The notes beneath the pieces were generated by a model. That model ran no database searches and was not told where the DNA came from. It saw nothing but the letters and a program-made list of their open reading frames with translations. The translations under genes were made by a program, and so were the position numbers. Shown here in pieces: positions 8,699-17,996 of a stretch of DNA of 64,000 bases. The DNA comes from JAVJSU01 sp040219275. Its GTDB lineage: Bacteria > Chloroflexota > Anaerolineae > Aggregatilineales > Phototrophicaceae. Every line of letters starts with the position of its first letter. Positions within the stretch are counted from its first letter, which is position 1. The stretch spans positions 93,283 to 157,282 of the forward strand of contig JAVJSU010000006.1 of assembly GCA_040219275.1 (NCBI GenBank), written 5' to 3'.

Positions 8699-8911
8699 CT
8701 ATGCTTTAGTGTCTGAGCCGACTGTTGAAAAGGAAAGCAACTGGAGATTCAGTCCATGTAAACGGTTCAATAGTCCTAACAGTGTGGATTGATCGGGAAT
8801 CTGTCCACGCAAGATCGTCTCCCCGTTTGCCTCATTAGAGATGATTAAGTCTCCGAACCATTCTGACCAATCCGGCTTCAGATGTCCTGTGATTCTAACT
8901 TCGATATACAT
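8699..8911 (-). CDS. small uncharacterised protein, paralogue of the 21620-21865 gene
   Basis: A 70-residue protein with no family I can name. It matches the product of 21620-21865 along its length: both have xxIxGHL..xW..WF..L.I...NGET.L.G...DQ..L.GLL..........L.LIS. The shared pattern argues it is a real gene. No signal peptide or membrane segment; it looks like a small alpha/beta fold. Both paralogues are encoded near the MalT-like regulators and their target genes, which suggests a shared but unknown job. Confidence 0.65.
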   Translation of the reverse strand: MYIEVRITGHLKPDWSEWFGDLIISNEANGETILRGQIPDQSTLLGLLNRLHGLNLQLLSFSTVGSDTKA

Positions 8912-8983
8912 ACCATTTTCCGTGTTCTACTGGGATAACTTAAGCGTCAGAGAATTTAAGATGAAGTGTTCTCCCCGCTTTGC

Positions 8984-10537
8984 CTAAATAGGAGGTCGAA
9001 CAATTTTCAACTGTGACGATATTTTGGTATCAACGTCTTGCCTCCTAGAGTGAAGCGTAAGGAAAGTGCGAACCATCGCCCAACCCAGACTAAGGGCGGT
9101 TAGTGTGACGACAATGACAAACACATCGGGCGCAAATAGGGCAATCGTTTCTACCGGTGTATGAAACAGGGTTGGTAGGATTATCCAGACAAGGATTACA
9201 GAACATAAATCGATTACCAGAGGCAGGTATAGTCGCCAGAATCGACGGATGCTAGAGGGGGGAAGTTCACCGCGATCACGCCAACGCTTTACGGAAAGAA
9301 AAGATCCCGCAATCCAAATAATAGCAATGAGAAGCGGAGCTAACAGCATCACCTGTGGGATTATAGTGACTGGCGGATTGGTGCTTGTGTCGGGGCTGTT
9401 GCCGAGAAGTATTTCGGCGACACCTTCTATTGGAATATTGACTGCGGCACTGTTAAAGAATCCGTTGACGTTGACCAATACGACGATCCCGATGTGCTGG
9501 TCGGGGAGTAGCAATATATTAGAGTGGAAATTGCTTGTATCCCCGTTGTGCCAGATTCTGGTTGATCCGGGTTCGCCCTGTATTACCCATCCCATCCCAT
9601 ATGAACTTAGTGAATCGGGTGTGTGAAGTGTAGCCATACCCTGTGACGATAAGACTTGTTTATTGCCATAAACTCCACCGTTCAACATAGCACTTACATA
9701 CTGTGCCATATCTTCAGCCGATGAAATCAGAAAACCGGATGGGGTCATGCTTCGCGGATAGGGGGCATTAAAAGGAACAGGCGATAAGAACCAGTAGCGA
9801 TAGCCTGTAGCGAGGTCGATTGCCGCTGGATCAGAAAGTGTAGCCGCACTGTGGCTCATCTGAAGTGGGGCAAAGATCGAGGAACGGATATAGTCCTCGT
9901 ATGAATTCGCTGATACTGTCTGGACGATCAAGCCCAATATGTTGTAATTTTCATTGGCGTATTCATAGCCCTGCCCCGCTGGCAGAGTGAGTTGAACGCT
10001 GGACAGACCTCGAACACCGTTTTCGAGAGCCATATTACTCTGATCATTATCCGACAAGCCTTGACGACCCACGTAAGCTGGTAATCCGCTACTTTGATGT
10101 AACAAATTTCGCACGGTGATCGGGTCGGATGCTGACATATCAGCAGTGTGGAACCAGGGCAGATATGTTGTGACGGGTGCATCTAAGTCAATCTTGCCAG
10201 CCTCAACCAGTTGCATAATTGCCAGTGCAGTGAAAGATTTGGAGGTTGAACCAAGAATGAAGGGGGTCTGAGGAGTCACCGTCCGTCCGGTCGGATCAGC
10301 AACTCCATAACCTTTGAGATAGACAATCTGATCGCCATATATCACGCCCAACGCAAGACCCGGAATGTTAGATGTCTGCATTCTTGAAGTAATGTAGGCA
10401 TCAATTTTGTCTTTATCAGTCTGTCCAAGAGAAAACTCTTGGGCAGACACAAAATTGACCGCCGGAACAGAGAAAAGTAGTATGACCATATAGATCAGCA
10501 TCATTACGGTAGTGAAGTTACGTTTTGTATGTGTCAT
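8984..10537 (-). CDS. serine hydrolase, beta-lactamase/class C family, membrane-anchored
   Basis: The start is placed at the ATG at 10537, which begins a signal peptide (MTHTKRNFTT then MMLIYMVILLFSVPAV), not at upstream codons in frame. The protein has 517 residues. The catalytic SxxK motif is S97-T-S-K100, the second motif Y-A-N is at 194-196, and an HNGD motif near residue 350 is the likely third element. After the catalytic domain come three hydrophobic segments, so the enzyme domain is anchored and faces outside. The family includes esterases, D-aminopeptidases and penicillin-binding-like hydrolases; which one cannot be said. It lies downstream of an MDR gene, 88 bp away. Confidence 0.88.
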   Translation of the reverse strand: MTHTKRNFTTVMMLIYMVILLFSVPAVNFVSAQEFSLGQTDKDKIDAYITSRMQTSNIPGLALGVIYGDQIVYLKGYGVADPTGRTVTPQTPFILGSTSKSFTALAIMQLVEAGKIDLDAPVTTYLPWFHTADMSASDPITVRNLLHQSSGLPAYVGRQGLSDNDQSNMALENGVRGLSSVQLTLPAGQGYEYANENYNILGLIVQTVSANSYEDYIRSSIFAPLQMSHSAATLSDPAAIDLATGYRYWFLSPVPFNAPYPRSMTPSGFLISSAEDMAQYVSAMLNGGVYGNKQVLSSQGMATLHTPDSLSSYGMGWVIQGEPGSTRIWHNGDTSNFHSNILLLPDQHIGIVVLVNVNGFFNSAAVNIPIEGVAEILLGNSPDTSTNPPVTIIPQVMLLAPLLIAIIWIAGSFLSVKRWRDRGELPPSSIRRFWRLYLPLVIDLCSVILVWIILPTLFHTPVETIALFAPDVFVIVVTLTALSLGWAMVRTFLTLHSRRQDVDTKISSQLKIVRPPI

Positions 10538-10625
10538 TTTAGCCTCATGGATTAAGCTGTGATTCATACTAAACTTTGCGATTCCCACCAGACACTCCGT
10601 GCTGTAGCATAGCGATTGTTCAGGA

Positions 10626-11621
10626 TTAGTTGTTCTGTGCCACAGTAAGGACAACTTTGCCCTGTACATGCCGTTCTTCAACATATTGGAGTGCCGCTAC
10701 TGCCTCACTTAATGGGTAGCATTTGTCAATGACAGGGATGACTTTGCCCTGTTCCATCAGGTCTTTCATAAAATCTAGATCGGTCAGGTTAGGTGCTGCC
10801 ATTAAGGACACAAATGTTTGACCCTCGCTCTTTGACTTTAATGCCCCTAGGATCATCGTGCGGAAGAGATCAGATGTAGAGCCACCAGCAAAGACATAGA
10901 TTCCTCTAGAGCTTAAGATGCGTTTATAGTCTGAAAATGGGCGGAAACCTGCGGCATCCAGAATCAGATCATATTGCTGACCACTTCGGGTAACATCTTC
11001 TTGCGTGTAATCAATGATGTGATCTGCGCCAAGCGAGCGTAGCATATCCATTTTTTTCGTCGTGCATACCGCTGTTACTTCTGCGCCGAATGCCTTCGCA
11101 ATCTGCACGGCATACATTCCTACGCCACCCGATGCCCCATTAATCAGCACTTTTTGACCGGACTTAATCTGACCCTTATTGCGTAGACCCTGTAGAGCCG
11201 TGACTCCGGCGACGGGGAGAGCCGCTACTTGCTCGAAGGTCAGATTGGAGGGTTTCAGCAAGAGTGCATTTTCATTAGCACACACATACTCGGCAAAAGC
11301 ACCCCAACCACCTCCAGATAAATCGCCAAAGACTTCATCTCCCGCCTTAAACTGCTTGACATCTTTACCCACCGCCTCAACCCGTCCAGCAACATCAGCA
11401 CCGGGTATCGTCTTTTTTGGTTTTAGAAATCCGGTACTCAGTCGGGCAAGGAAGGGGTCAGCCTTGATAAGATGCAATTCTGCGGAATTAACAGATGATG
11501 CGTGAACTTTTATCAGGACTTCATTGTCTCCGGGAGTTGGCTTTTCAACTTCTTTGAGCCGAAGCACATCCGAAGGAGACCCATATTGTGTGTAGACCAT
11601 TGCTTGCATGTTGGAATTCAT
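10626..11621 (-). CDS. MDR-superfamily NAD(P)-dependent reductase (quinone oxidoreductase-like)
   Basis: A 331-residue medium-chain dehydrogenase/reductase. The GroES-like part holds GADVAGRVEAVGKDV and FKAGDEVFGDL, and the Rossmann motif GASGGVGMYAVQIAKAFGA is at about residues 160-178. The catalytic-zinc and structural-zinc cysteines are missing, placing it with zinc-free quinone reductases/enoyl reductases. It is clearly paralogous to the product of 18924-19910. The ATG at 11621 has AGGAGCAAT upstream. It may use NADPH to reduce quinones or enones. Confidence 0.88.
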   Translation of the reverse strand: MNSNMQAMVYTQYGSPSDVLRLKEVEKPTPGDNEVLIKVHASSVNSAELHLIKADPFLARLSTGFLKPKKTIPGADVAGRVEAVGKDVKQFKAGDEVFGDLSGGGWGAFAEYVCANENALLLKPSNLTFEQVAALPVAGVTALQGLRNKGQIKSGQKVLINGASGGVGMYAVQIAKAFGAEVTAVCTTKKMDMLRSLGADHIIDYTQEDVTRSGQQYDLILDAAGFRPFSDYKRILSSRGIYVFAGGSTSDLFRTMILGALKSKSEGQTFVSLMAAPNLTDLDFMKDLMEQGKVIPVIDKCYPLSEAVAALQYVEERHVQGKVVLTVAQNN

Positions 11622-11716
11622 TTTATTGCTCCTTAGTTTTGAACGATTTTGAACGTTTCGTTAAATTTAGCTATTTACTGGTTGGTATGGCACTTTGTTG
11701 AGTTCAATACAATTGC

Positions 11717-12706
11717 TTAGCGAACCTGCGAAACCATTTCCACAATCGCTGAGACTGCCACTTCTGGCTGGTCGATGTGAATATTGTGCCCACTGTTCTC
11801 TGCAATCACCTGTCGGCTATTAGAAGACAATTGGAGCAATTCGGCTTGCATAGTCTCCCAGCCTGTTTGCTGATCTAAGGCTGCGGTCACAACAATCAGG
11901 GGCACATCACCGAAAGACTTGATTGCATCTGCCTGAGCCAAACTTTCCTGAAGACTCGTGCCTTCATCCATCCACGCCTGAACAGATTTGGGAGTCACTG
12001 AGAATGCTGTATAAGCAGGCTGTACTTCAGGCTGTAGATTTTGAGTTATTAATTGATTGCCTAATAGACGCACCAATCCGATACGCGCCAACAGGGAGGG
12101 AAGCGACAGTCCGCTGGATTGGGAGGGAGTCTGAGGTTCTATTTCCACATGTGGCTGAGTCATCTGACGGGGACTCATTGAATCGATCAGCACAACCCCA
12201 ACGACTTCTGTTGCATAATTGTGAGCAAAAATACGCACAGGTAAGCCGCCCAGTGAATGACCAGCTATTACATAAGGTCCCTCAATATTGGCTCGCTCAA
12301 GCAAGGTATGCAGTTCTATGGCGAATTGTTCGGCATTGCGTGGCAAGGGACCTGCCTCGCTATACCCCATACCGGCTCGATCATAGGTACAGACGCGCGT
12401 TGTCTTTGCTACTTCCCCCTGAACCCAACTCCATTCAAGAGACCATGCGCCCCATCCAGCATCAATGACTACGGTGGGACTACCAGTGCCAGTGCAGTTG
12501 ATATGCAAGCGATAGCCACCCACATCAACCATTTGACCGGGAGGGGGATAGGCTTGTGTATCAGAGGCTTCTGCTACAGACTCGTATATGATTCCTGCCA
12601 AAATTAGTACGATTACCAAAGCTACAAATCTGCCTAGCCAACGAAAATAGCGACGACCTTGACGTTTTGGAATATTCACTTCGGTTATTTGCGTTTGACT
12701 GCTCAT
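11717..12706 (-). CDS. membrane-anchored alpha/beta hydrolase
   Basis: The start is taken at 12706 (AAAGGAAC 6 nt upstream); an ATG 36 nt further up lacks a ribosome site. The protein has 329 residues: a cytoplasmic basic stretch, one membrane segment (about 27-43) and an alpha/beta-hydrolase domain with nucleophile Ser151 in GHSLGG, preceded by the CTYDRAGMGYS strand typical of this group. A late GHNIH holds the probable catalytic His. A 32-bp operator-like element lies 119-150 bp upstream; the same element precedes the hydrolase gene at 13734, so both are probably under one MalT-type regulator. Confidence 0.87.
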   Translation of the reverse strand: MSSQTQITEVNIPKRQGRRYFRWLGRFVALVIVLILAGIIYESVAEASDTQAYPPPGQMVDVGGYRLHINCTGTGSPTVVIDAGWGAWSLEWSWVQGEVAKTTRVCTYDRAGMGYSEAGPLPRNAEQFAIELHTLLERANIEGPYVIAGHSLGGLPVRIFAHNYATEVVGVVLIDSMSPRQMTQPHVEIEPQTPSQSSGLSLPSLLARIGLVRLLGNQLITQNLQPEVQPAYTAFSVTPKSVQAWMDEGTSLQESLAQADAIKSFGDVPLIVVTAALDQQTGWETMQAELLQLSSNSRQVIAENSGHNIHIDQPEVAVSAIVEMVSQVR

Positions 12707-12824
12707 TGTTGTTCCTTTTATGGTCAGTGACGACCTATTCATAATTTGAGTGGAGAGGGGATTCTATCTGCCTGAGTTATCATCCCCTCGATTTGTTTTA
12801 ACTATCTAAAGAGTAGTTGATGCT

Positions 12825-12856
12825 GTGGGGTAGCGTCATACCCCACCTAGGGTATT
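12825..12856 (-). promoter_or_regulatory. LuxR/MalT-type operator candidate 1
   Basis: The element contains GTGGGGTA-GCGTCA-TACCCCAC, a near-perfect inverted repeat, followed by CTAGGGTATT. The copy at 15142-15173 matches at 28 of 32 positions or better by eye. GGGGTATGA on the minus strand recalls the GGGGA(T/G)GAGG MalT box. A further TGGGGCA half-site lies just beyond, at 12860-12866. Confidence 0.65.
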
Positions 12857-12867
12857 GTTGTGGGGCA

Positions 12868-13503
12868 TTATCGAATCTCAACGGCACACGAACAGCTTTC
12901 GGGATCGCGCTGGCAGGTGCAGACGACTTGATCGACGCATCTCCAACACGGACTCAAGCCATCTTCAATCAATGGAACATCAAGTAGCCTTGCACCAATT
13001 CGCGCTCGTTCCAGCATGTCAAATGGAATTAACCCTAAACTGTTGTTACGTTGGAACGAAAGCTGACCTACTGCCTGAAAACCCGCTTTTTGCATTCCTA
13101 TACCTGATGGCAAATTCTCCGGGGCATGGATAATCCAGAAGCGTTCAGCCTGTTCCATCTGCACAATTGCTTGCAAGAGACGCGGATATAATCCTCTTCC
13201 TTGCCAGTCGGGGAGGGTTGCAAAATCCCACAAGTAGCGGCTATCCACTGGTATAGAAAAAGCAAGGTTTAGCTCTCCAATAGATGCTTCGCGTCTAGCG
13301 ACCCAACCATAGCTCACAGCGGTTTTGCCAATAAAGCCAATATACGGCTGGTGTCCGTCACGCCGTCGTTGCTCCACTTCAGCGATAGTAATACGATTGA
13401 TTGGTGCCAGCCGTGCATCATCTGCTACGAGTCGCACATGAAAGTTCGATAAAGGGGATAAATCCAGCAAGGGATCAGAAGCCCACCACGTTGCTAATGC
13501 CAT
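12868..13503 (-). CDS. GNAT-like acetyltransferase with C-terminal cysteine cluster
   Basis: A 211-residue protein starting at the ATG at 13503 with GGAG 6 nt upstream. The middle shows a GNAT core with motif DWQGRGLYPRLLQAIVQ (acetyl-CoA pyrophosphate loop near residue 105). The C-terminus carries several cysteines in a short span (CWRCVDQVVCTCQRDPESCSC), suggesting a small metal-binding knuckle, which is unusual for the family. The substrate is unknown. It lies between two hydrolase genes of the regulator island, on the same strand. Confidence 0.75.
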   Translation of the reverse strand: MALATWWASDPLLDLSPLSNFHVRLVADDARLAPINRITIAEVEQRRRDGHQPYIGFIGKTAVSYGWVARREASIGELNLAFSIPVDSRYLWDFATLPDWQGRGLYPRLLQAIVQMEQAERFWIIHAPENLPSGIGMQKAGFQAVGQLSFQRNNSLGLIPFDMLERARIGARLLDVPLIEDGLSPCWRCVDQVVCTCQRDPESCSCAVEIR

Positions 13504-13579
13504 ATTGTTCTCCTCATACTCTATGCAAGTCATAATGATTGGTTGTTACTAAGTTACTTAAAAGGGATCGTTCAAGCTT

Positions 13580-13606
13580 GAGGCAAAGTAACCCTTACTT
13601 TGCCTC
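13580..13606. terminator. hairpin, possible weak terminator
   Basis: A perfect 12-bp stem GAGGCAAAGTAA / TTACTTTGCCTC with a CCC loop lies between the hydrolase gene that ends at 13734 and the GNAT gene starting at 13503. No T-run follows on either strand, so termination or RNA processing is only a guess. Confidence 0.5.
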
Positions 13607-13733
13607 GAATGATTCAAAGTCTTACATTCACTTACCGAATCTGTGAGACTATCGTGACAATTGCTGTTCCATGAGCTTGTTTTCTTGCTCACGACCCTGC
13701 ACCACAATTATTTCGATTTCCTATGGCAAACTG

Positions 13734-15077
13734 TTAAGATCCGACGTATCCAAAGGTCACTTCAGGATAATCCAGATTTGGTGGGTCGGTCAGCAAACCT
13801 GACTGCTCGCCTTTGACATAGGTGTCGAAGAAAGCAACGATGTAATCGTTTTGGATTTGAAGCATCCGTGTCGAGGCAATTGTTCCGACCATTTCATCGG
13901 TAACCAACTGTGGAACTAGGTCATGCACGAAGGTCAGATCGCTGACATAGCTGTTATGTTGTGTTCCAGCAATTGTCAGCTGATAGCTCGTCGGGGAGAC
14001 CGTCAGAAGACGCATTTGATCGGCAAGGTTTTGAGTTTCTGTTGCCTCTAACTGCTCGCGCGTCATCCCTTGCGCCTCTAGTTGAGCATCCGACACTTCG
14101 ACTGCCGATAGGTCGGTTTCGCCTTCGGAACTCATGATTAGAAAGGGTGTCACCAACGCGTCGCTCATGACCGTGCCAAATAGCCTCCCGTCCATATCAA
14201 TCGCAGCAACGATTCGTGGGTCGTCGTAAGCGGCTTGTAGCGCGGTTGCACCGCCGAACGAGTGACCGAACATGCCGATGCGCGATAAGTCCAACTGTCC
14301 GCTCAGTTGCCCGTCGGAGATATTCACATCATCCAGCCAATCCAGCACAAAGCGCGCATCATTCACCCAGGATTGGATGAGGAGATTGCTCATGGCATCA
14401 CCTTCTACGTCCATACCAGCGAGAACCGCAGTCACATACTGCCCATCGGGGTAAAACGAGATCGCGCTACTGAAGACTGGATCGACGACTACCACGACAT
14501 ACCCATGACTGGCGATTTGTTCCAGCAATGCGGTGTAAAGATGCACCGGAGTCCCTAGACCTGGCATAAAGAGAAGCACGGGATACCCACCCTCAATCGG
14601 CGCGACAGGAGCGTCATTGTATAGGTTCGGTTGCAGAGATTGCGTCAGAGCCGGTGGAACACCCATCACCGCAGCAAATGCCCGCGCCTCAACCTCGGTC
14701 ATATAGGGTGCAGGTTGCGCGGTGGCATCAAGCTCAGCGGGGTAGTAGAAGGTAACAGCTAGCGTGCGCTTGTCGGTAGTGTCGTCAGTGAAGATTTCAT
14801 CACGCGATTGATCCGTAATCGCTCGCATGGTTTGCCCTATCGCGTATTGCCCCGATAAGGACGGAAACGTTCCCGCTGGTTGTGTATCTTGTGCAACGAT
14901 TGGCAACGCAGACAGTGCCAGAATAGCTATAAAGAGTCTACTTGCCCACCGTAAATAGCCGCGTTTTTTGGGTAACGATTGAGATGTTTCTGCCAAAGAG
15001 ATATGATCGCCACTCATATGGGATTTATTGCCCTGAGTAGAAACGACTTTTGAGGAATAGCTTGGATAAAACGACAT
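13734..15077 (-). CDS. secreted platelet-activating-factor-acetylhydrolase-like alpha/beta hydrolase
   Basis: A 447-residue protein. The ATG at 15077 has a strong AGGAGG ribosome site. A basic N-terminus precedes a hydrophobic segment (about 45-62, ending IVAQ), so it is exported or anchored. The hydrolase core has the nucleophile elbow GHSFGG (Ser273), Asp295 in AIDMDGRL, and a late GTQHNSY with the probable catalytic His, matching the PAF acetylhydrolase/chlorophyllase-like group. The second copy of the 32-bp operator-like element lies 65-96 bp upstream, between it and the regulator gene, which suggests direct control by that regulator. Confidence 0.87.
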   Translation of the reverse strand: MSFYPSYSSKVVSTQGNKSHMSGDHISLAETSQSLPKKRGYLRWASRLFIAILALSALPIVAQDTQPAGTFPSLSGQYAIGQTMRAITDQSRDEIFTDDTTDKRTLAVTFYYPAELDATAQPAPYMTEVEARAFAAVMGVPPALTQSLQPNLYNDAPVAPIEGGYPVLLFMPGLGTPVHLYTALLEQIASHGYVVVVVDPVFSSAISFYPDGQYVTAVLAGMDVEGDAMSNLLIQSWVNDARFVLDWLDDVNISDGQLSGQLDLSRIGMFGHSFGGATALQAAYDDPRIVAAIDMDGRLFGTVMSDALVTPFLIMSSEGETDLSAVEVSDAQLEAQGMTREQLEATETQNLADQMRLLTVSPTSYQLTIAGTQHNSYVSDLTFVHDLVPQLVTDEMVGTIASTRMLQIQNDYIVAFFDTYVKGEQSGLLTDPPNLDYPEVTFGYVGS

Positions 15078-15141
15078 AACAGAACCTCCTGAAAATGGAA
15101 ACGAAAAGAGTTGAACATCTCATTTCAGGGTATCTGTTGTC

Positions 15142-15173
15142 GTGGGGTAGTGTCATACCCCATATAGGGTATT
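15142..15173 (-). promoter_or_regulatory. LuxR/MalT-type operator candidate 2
   Basis: GTGGGGTA-GTGTCA-TACCCCAT followed by ATAGGGTATT, nearly identical to 12825-12856. It lies upstream of the hydrolase gene at 13734-15077 and touches the stop codon of the regulator at 15173. The spacing and duplication are observed; the binding protein is inferred to be the adjacent MalT-like regulator. Confidence 0.68.
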
Positions 15174-17851
15174 TACAGCAAATTGAATGTTTCTGCGTGT
15201 TTAATGGCTTCCCAGCGGCTGTGAACATCAAGCTTGCTATAAATGTTCTTGATGTGCTTGCGCGCCGTGTCAACAGCGATAAACAGCCGTTCTGCGATTT
15301 CATTACTTTCCAGACCATCGGCGAGCAAGTGTAACACTTCTAATTCACGGTCACTGAGGGTATCGGCTCGATGTCCTACAGCACGACGGCTAGGTGCGGG
15401 GGACGGGAGTGGCTTTCCAAGTGCCCTCAGCAAATCGGCGATATACAGAGGTGAGATTGACATTGCAAGCTCTCCTTTGCGTTGCATATCGAGGATTTTC
15501 TTCACCAGCAGGGCAACAACTTGTCCTTCATCGACAAAAATACGTAGCGGCTGTTCCGATTCTGCCAGTGACAAAGCCCGCGACAGTGATGCTATGGCGT
15601 TTTGGCTGTCATTAGAGGTATGGAATGCAAGGGCTTGCAAAATGAGTGCACGAATCAGACTGCCATTACGTTGACTGTCATCAGCGCGTTTTACCATACG
15701 ATCCAATAGATAGAGTGCTTTATCAATACTTTCTGCTCTAGCGATGTACAGCCGCGCCAACATGAGATAGTACCCTTCGCGGTGATAACTGAACTCGTCA
15801 TCAAGTCCCAAGTGATTCTCCACTGCCCAACTTTCGACAGCATCAAGATTGCCTTGTTCTAACCAGCGTCGCGCTCGATAGATTGACAGCAAAGTCACTC
15901 GTCCTTGCAATTTGCTCATCCGTTCAAGCTGCCCTGCACGATGCAAATAATGCTCCGCCCCATCTGTATCGTTCTGAAGCGTTTTGAGGCGTGATAAGGC
16001 GACATATGCCCTCAGTAACGCCATCGGAAAGCTTTCTGGATTAATCTGCTCAGTACTTTGAAGCAGATAAGGCTCTGCTGAATCAAGATCATTGCGCTCC
16101 ATGCTGATTTCACCTAATAGCAGTGCGACATAGCCGCTTGTCGGGAAAGCTTGTAAGCCCGGCATCTGTGTAGCGTGTTCCAATTGCTGACAGGTGTTTT
16201 CAGCGGCGTGTAAGCTAAGTTGTGTTGTTTGAAGTGTGGAAAGATGCCAGAATGCCGATAGCATGGCGAATGAACTGCCTATTTCCTGACTCAACTCCAT
16301 CGCATACGACAAGACCTCTACCGCCTCCTGAACGTCACCGATATAGGAATAGGTTATACCCAGATTGATAGCCGCCATACAACGCCAGCTCACCGCGTCT
16401 TCTGGCAGGTGTTCTAATGCTTGCCGAGCTAAGGTGAGTGTTTCGGGAAACTGCTGATGTAAGCCTGTCAGTGTGCTGTGAACAGCCGCGAGCATCCCTA
16501 CAATCAACTGATCGCTATTGTTTGTGTGATTCAGCGCATTTTCGGCATCCCGGATGCGCTGTTTGGCGGTGATCATCTGGTTTGTCAGATGTAAGACCCA
16601 CGCATGATAAAGATAGAGGCGCGGATAGATCTGAATAACATCGTCAGGTAAAGCAGTCAACCAGCCGAGCAAGGTACTGTGTTCGGCACGTCGCCAGATG
16701 AGTAGTTCTGCGATTCCCTGTACCAATTCTGCCGCACGTTCGTTGTCCTGCGCCACAAGAGCATGGCTGATGGCTTCTGATTGCAGTCCGTTGCGTTCAA
16801 ACCAATAAGAAGCATGTTGGTGGAGTTCTCTCACACGATCTGGATATTTCAATTTCAGACGGTGATGCAAAAAATCGGCGAACAGGCGATGATAGCGATA
16901 CCACTGGCGTTTGTCATCCAATGCAATCACAAAAAAGTGATGACGCTCCAGATATTCCAGTACAGTGCGACTTTCCGCCATACCTGTGACGGTATCACAT
17001 AAGTCTGAATTAAGACGTTCAAGGATGCTCGTTTGTAGCAAAAACTGCTGAATTGCTTGCGGCTGACGGTCAAGGATTTCATCTCCCAAATAATCTAGCA
17101 CATAGTGATGATCCCCTGCGAATGAAGCAATAAATTCAGCCGTGTCTGTCTTTCCTTGTAATGCCAATCCCGCTAGTTGTAAGCCAGCAATCCAGCCTTC
17201 GATCCGTGTATCGAGTGCCTCAACCTCGTTTATAGTGAGTGTCAGTCCCATAACATCTGTGAAGAAACTTTCGATCTCGTGCGGTAAAAAGCGTAAGTCA
17301 GCACTTCTTAATTCGAGTAATTGGTTGCGGACACGCATTCGTGCAAGTGGCAATGGTGGATCGGTACGGGTTGTTATGATGAGTCGTAGTTGCGACGGCA
17401 TATGCTCGACGAGAAAGGTCAAGGCATCCTGGATTGCTGGTGTTTCGATGATGTGATAATCATCTAGAACTAAAGTCAGCAAATCCGGAAGTGCTGAAAG
17501 CTCATTAATCAGTGCGGATAAGATTGTTTCAACGGGTAGAGGTTGAGGCTCATGTAGAAGGGTGAGCGTTTTGTGGCCAATGTCAGGATACGCCGTTTGG
17601 ATGGTTGCGATAACATAGTCCCAAAATCGAACGGGATCATTATCTCCTGAATCAATAGAAAACCAAATGACCTTCATCGCAGTCTGTGAAATCCACTCAC
17701 CCACCAGTGCTGTCTTGCCATAACCTGCTGGCGCAACGATCAGGGCAAGATTGTACTCATGGAGTTTATCCAACCTTTGAATTAACTCTACACGATGTAC
17801 ATGCGATAGACGAACTGGCGGAACATTAAGTTTGGTGTTCAGCAAGAGCAT
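15173..17851 (-). CDS. MalT-like (LAL-type) LuxR family transcriptional activator 1
   Basis: An 892-residue STAND-type regulator. The start is taken at the ATG at 17851; an in-frame TTG lies 15 nt upstream. Residues 1-330 form an NTPase with Walker A APAGYGKT (41-48) and a Walker B LVLDDYH. A long TPR-like helical sensor domain follows (about 350-800), and the last 65 residues are a LuxR HTH (LSDRELEVLHLLADGLESNEIAERL...). Such proteins bind an inducer, oligomerise with ATP and activate promoters. The duplicated element before two hydrolase genes is a natural candidate for its target. It is a paralogue of the gene at 22078. Confidence 0.92.
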   Translation of the reverse strand: MLLLNTKLNVPPVRLSHVHRVELIQRLDKLHEYNLALIVAPAGYGKTALVGEWISQTAMKVIWFSIDSGDNDPVRFWDYVIATIQTAYPDIGHKTLTLLHEPQPLPVETILSALINELSALPDLLTLVLDDYHIIETPAIQDALTFLVEHMPSQLRLIITTRTDPPLPLARMRVRNQLLELRSADLRFLPHEIESFFTDVMGLTLTINEVEALDTRIEGWIAGLQLAGLALQGKTDTAEFIASFAGDHHYVLDYLGDEILDRQPQAIQQFLLQTSILERLNSDLCDTVTGMAESRTVLEYLERHHFFVIALDDKRQWYRYHRLFADFLHHRLKLKYPDRVRELHQHASYWFERNGLQSEAISHALVAQDNERAAELVQGIAELLIWRRAEHSTLLGWLTALPDDVIQIYPRLYLYHAWVLHLTNQMITAKQRIRDAENALNHTNNSDQLIVGMLAAVHSTLTGLHQQFPETLTLARQALEHLPEDAVSWRCMAAINLGITYSYIGDVQEAVEVLSYAMELSQEIGSSFAMLSAFWHLSTLQTTQLSLHAAENTCQQLEHATQMPGLQAFPTSGYVALLLGEISMERNDLDSAEPYLLQSTEQINPESFPMALLRAYVALSRLKTLQNDTDGAEHYLHRAGQLERMSKLQGRVTLLSIYRARRWLEQGNLDAVESWAVENHLGLDDEFSYHREGYYLMLARLYIARAESIDKALYLLDRMVKRADDSQRNGSLIRALILQALAFHTSNDSQNAIASLSRALSLAESEQPLRIFVDEGQVVALLVKKILDMQRKGELAMSISPLYIADLLRALGKPLPSPAPSRRAVGHRADTLSDRELEVLHLLADGLESNEIAERLFIAVDTARKHIKNIYSKLDVHSRWEAIKHAETFNLL

Positions 17852-17996
17852 CGCGTTGCCGTCCAATCAGTACATAATATCTTTGATAGTCGGTGGAGAA
17901 AAAATACATGTGGGTAAAAATATCCCCACAGTAATTTCACTTATTATTTTGAACTCATATAGGATAGCGATTTGCTGTCGGTATAATTGGGGACAT

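Noticed and set aside
11923..12468. 181-codon plus-strand frame opposite the hydrolase gene
   Set aside because: The opposite strand has a complete alpha/beta-hydrolase with catalytic residues; this frame has no recognisable domain.
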